The translations under genes and the position numbers were made by a program. Below are positions 4,459 to 5,338 of a DNA stretch of 5,338 bases, piece after piece. Where the stretch lies: contig JALSSG010000020.1 of the NCBI GenBank assembly GCA_026984355.1, positions 1 through 5,338 on the forward strand, in the 5' to 3' direction. Each line of letters opens with the position of its first letter. Within the stretch, counting starts at the first letter, position 1. The notes below the pieces were generated by a model, which saw only the letters and a list, made by a program, of their open reading frames with translations, had not been told where the DNA came from and ran no database searches. This DNA is from Hydrogenothermaceae bacterium (GTDB lineage: Bacteria > Aquificota > Aquificia > Aquificales > Hydrogenothermaceae).

Positions 4459-5338
4459 ATGATAGTAGAATACACCTACAGATTTCGGCTTTATCCAAAT
4501 AAAGAGCAACAGCATTTTCTAAATATCCAGTTTGGACACTGTAGATTTGTATACAACTACTTTTTAGCACTGTCTAAAGAAGAATACGAAAAACAAGGAA
4601 TAAAATGGAAATACAGCAGATACCAATCAATGATACCAGAACTAAAAAAACAGTATACCTTTCTAAAACAAGCAAACAGCCAAAGCCTTCAAGTATCACT
4701 ACAAAATTTAGATACAGCATACAAAAACTTTTTTGAAGGTGAAGCTAAATTTCCAAAATTCAAAAAGAAAAAATCAAAACAAACAATCCACATCCCACAG
4801 CATTTTCAGATAGAGAGGATAAACCAAAAAAAAGGGCTACTAAAAATACCAAAACTAAAAACACTGATACCTATAAAAATGCACAGGAATATAGAAGGAC
4901 AGATAAGAAGCATAAGCATAACCAAAACATCAGACAGTAGATACTATCTAAATGTATTAACCAGAAAAGAGATACAACCACTAAAACCATCAAACAAAAC
5001 AGCAGGAATAGATGTAGGGATAAAAGAATTTGCAACGGTTTACGATGGAGAAAATACATACCACATAGAAAATCCAAAATACCTACAAAAAGCAGAAAAA
5101 AGACTAATCAAACTACAAAGACAACTATCAAGGAAACAAAAAGGAAGCAAGAACTATGAGAAAGCAAGGCAAAAAGTAGCAAAACAACACCAAAAAATAG
5201 TAAACAAGAGGAAAGACTTTCTCCACAAAGTTTCGTCTGCGATAACCAAGCAGTATGATTGCTTTGTGGTAGAAAGTCTAAACATAAATGGAATGATACA
5301 AAACGAGAAACTGTCAAAACAGATAGCAGATGTAAGCT
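4459..5338 (+). CDS. tnpB: TnpB (IS605 OrfB) RNA-guided endonuclease, N-terminal part; runs off the right edge
   Basis: The frame is open from the ATG at 4459 to the window end, giving 293 residues of a protein usually 370-430 long. TnpB is an RNA-guided DNA nuclease, ancestor of Cas12, that cuts targets next to a transposon-specific motif and helps retain the element. Seen here: the start MIVEYTYRFRLYPNKEQ (1-17), the helical region with CRFVYNYFL (28-36), QSLQVSLQNLDTAYKNFF (75-92) and KFPKFKKKK (97-105), RuvC-I GIDVGIKEFAT (183-193) with catalytic Asp185, a basic helical segment (212-258), and RuvC-II VVESLNINGM (270-279) with catalytic Glu272. The zinc-finger cysteines and third catalytic Asp would lie beyond the edge, so activity cannot be judged, but nothing visible is broken. 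An in-frame GTG at 4396 is rejected as start because the family begins right at the RFRLYP strand. A weak AAAGGG precedes the ATG by 9 nt. The coding strand is very rich in A, unlike the helicase gene. Confidence 0.93.
   Translation, partial: MIVEYTYRFRLYPNKEQQHFLNIQFGHCRFVYNYFLALSKEEYEKQGIKWKYSRYQSMIPELKKQYTFLKQANSQSLQVSLQNLDTAYKNFFEGEAKFPKFKKKKSKQTIHIPQHFQIERINQKKGLLKIPKLKTLIPIKMHRNIEGQIRSISITKTSDSRYYLNVLTRKEIQPLKPSNKTAGIDVGIKEFATVYDGENTYHIENPKYLQKAEKRLIKLQRQLSRKQKGSKNYEKARQKVAKQHQKIVNKRKDFLHKVSSAITKQYDCFVVESLNINGMIQNEKLSKQIADVS

Larger units (their letters stand above)
4362..5338 (+). mobile_element. IS200/IS605-family element, tnpB-only as far as visible (partial)
   Basis: The element comprises a hairpin-bearing left end and a tnpB gene, and continues past the right edge. 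No Y1-transposase tnpA lies upstream of tnpB, where the IS605 (divergent) and IS608 (upstream, overlapping) layouts would place it. It is therefore probably an IS1341-type element, carrying only the RNA-guided nuclease and mobilised in trans. The given left limit is the base of the first hairpin, not a proven end; elements of this family have no terminal inverted repeats and make no target duplication. The right end, with the expected omega RNA overlapping the 3' end of tnpB, is outside the window. Confidence 0.6.

Noticed and set aside
4871..5317. Two minus-strand open frames (4871-5077 and 5108-5317) with Leu/Phe/Cys-rich, membrane-like translations
   Set aside because: They lie entirely antisense to tnpB, which has clear RuvC motifs. 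Their composition is the reverse complement of A-rich tnpB codons, and neither has a ribosome site.
1..5338. CRISPR array, tRNA, rRNA or known riboswitch
   Set aside because: No regularly spaced repeats, no cloverleaf with TTCRA and CCA-type acceptor, and no conserved riboswitch core were seen on either strand.

Overview
The window is a low-GC (roughly 30% by eye) bacterial segment whose proteins are rich in Lys, Ile and Glu. Most start sites carry strong GGAGG-type Shine-Dalgarno sequences. The low GC, the nickel superoxide dismutase subtype and an IS605-type tnpB together would fit a thermophilic or microaerophilic bacterium such as the Hydrogenothermaceae (Aquificota). No rRNA or other phylogenetic marker is present, so this placement is a weak inference.

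Layout from left to right: (1) the 3' end of a small protein gene (1-188, plus strand) that resembles the Cse60 family. (2) After 33 bp, a complete Hrq1/MrfA-type DEVH-box helicase with a C-terminal cysteine cluster (222-2672, plus strand). (3) Convergent with it, ending only 3 bp away, a three-gene minus-strand cluster, listed in transcription order: a ribbonless coiled-coil protein (4308-3781), an exported nickel superoxide dismutase, sodN (3756-3265), and an exported YbhB/YbcL-type PEBP protein (3200-2676). (4) Divergent from that cluster, an IS200/IS605-family tnpB running off the right edge (4459-5338), with a structured leader that is probably the left end of the element.

The minus-strand cluster is the most interesting part. 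The NiSOD has a Sec-type signal peptide that ends directly before the nickel hook HCEIPCGIY. Signal peptidase cleavage alone could therefore expose the nickel-binding N-terminal histidine and amide, and no SodX-type protease gene is visible. The protein also ends in a natural His4 tail. Between sodN and the PEBP gene, a perfect 9-bp GC-rich inverted repeat buries the PEBP Shine-Dalgarno sequence, so this downstream gene may be translationally or transcriptionally gated. The 150-bp gap between the coiled-coil start and tnpB must hold both the promoter of this cluster and the end of the mobile element.

The likely joint role of the cluster, an envelope-located defence against superoxide, is an inference from NiSOD alone. 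Nothing in the sequence shows what the coiled-coil or PEBP proteins contribute.
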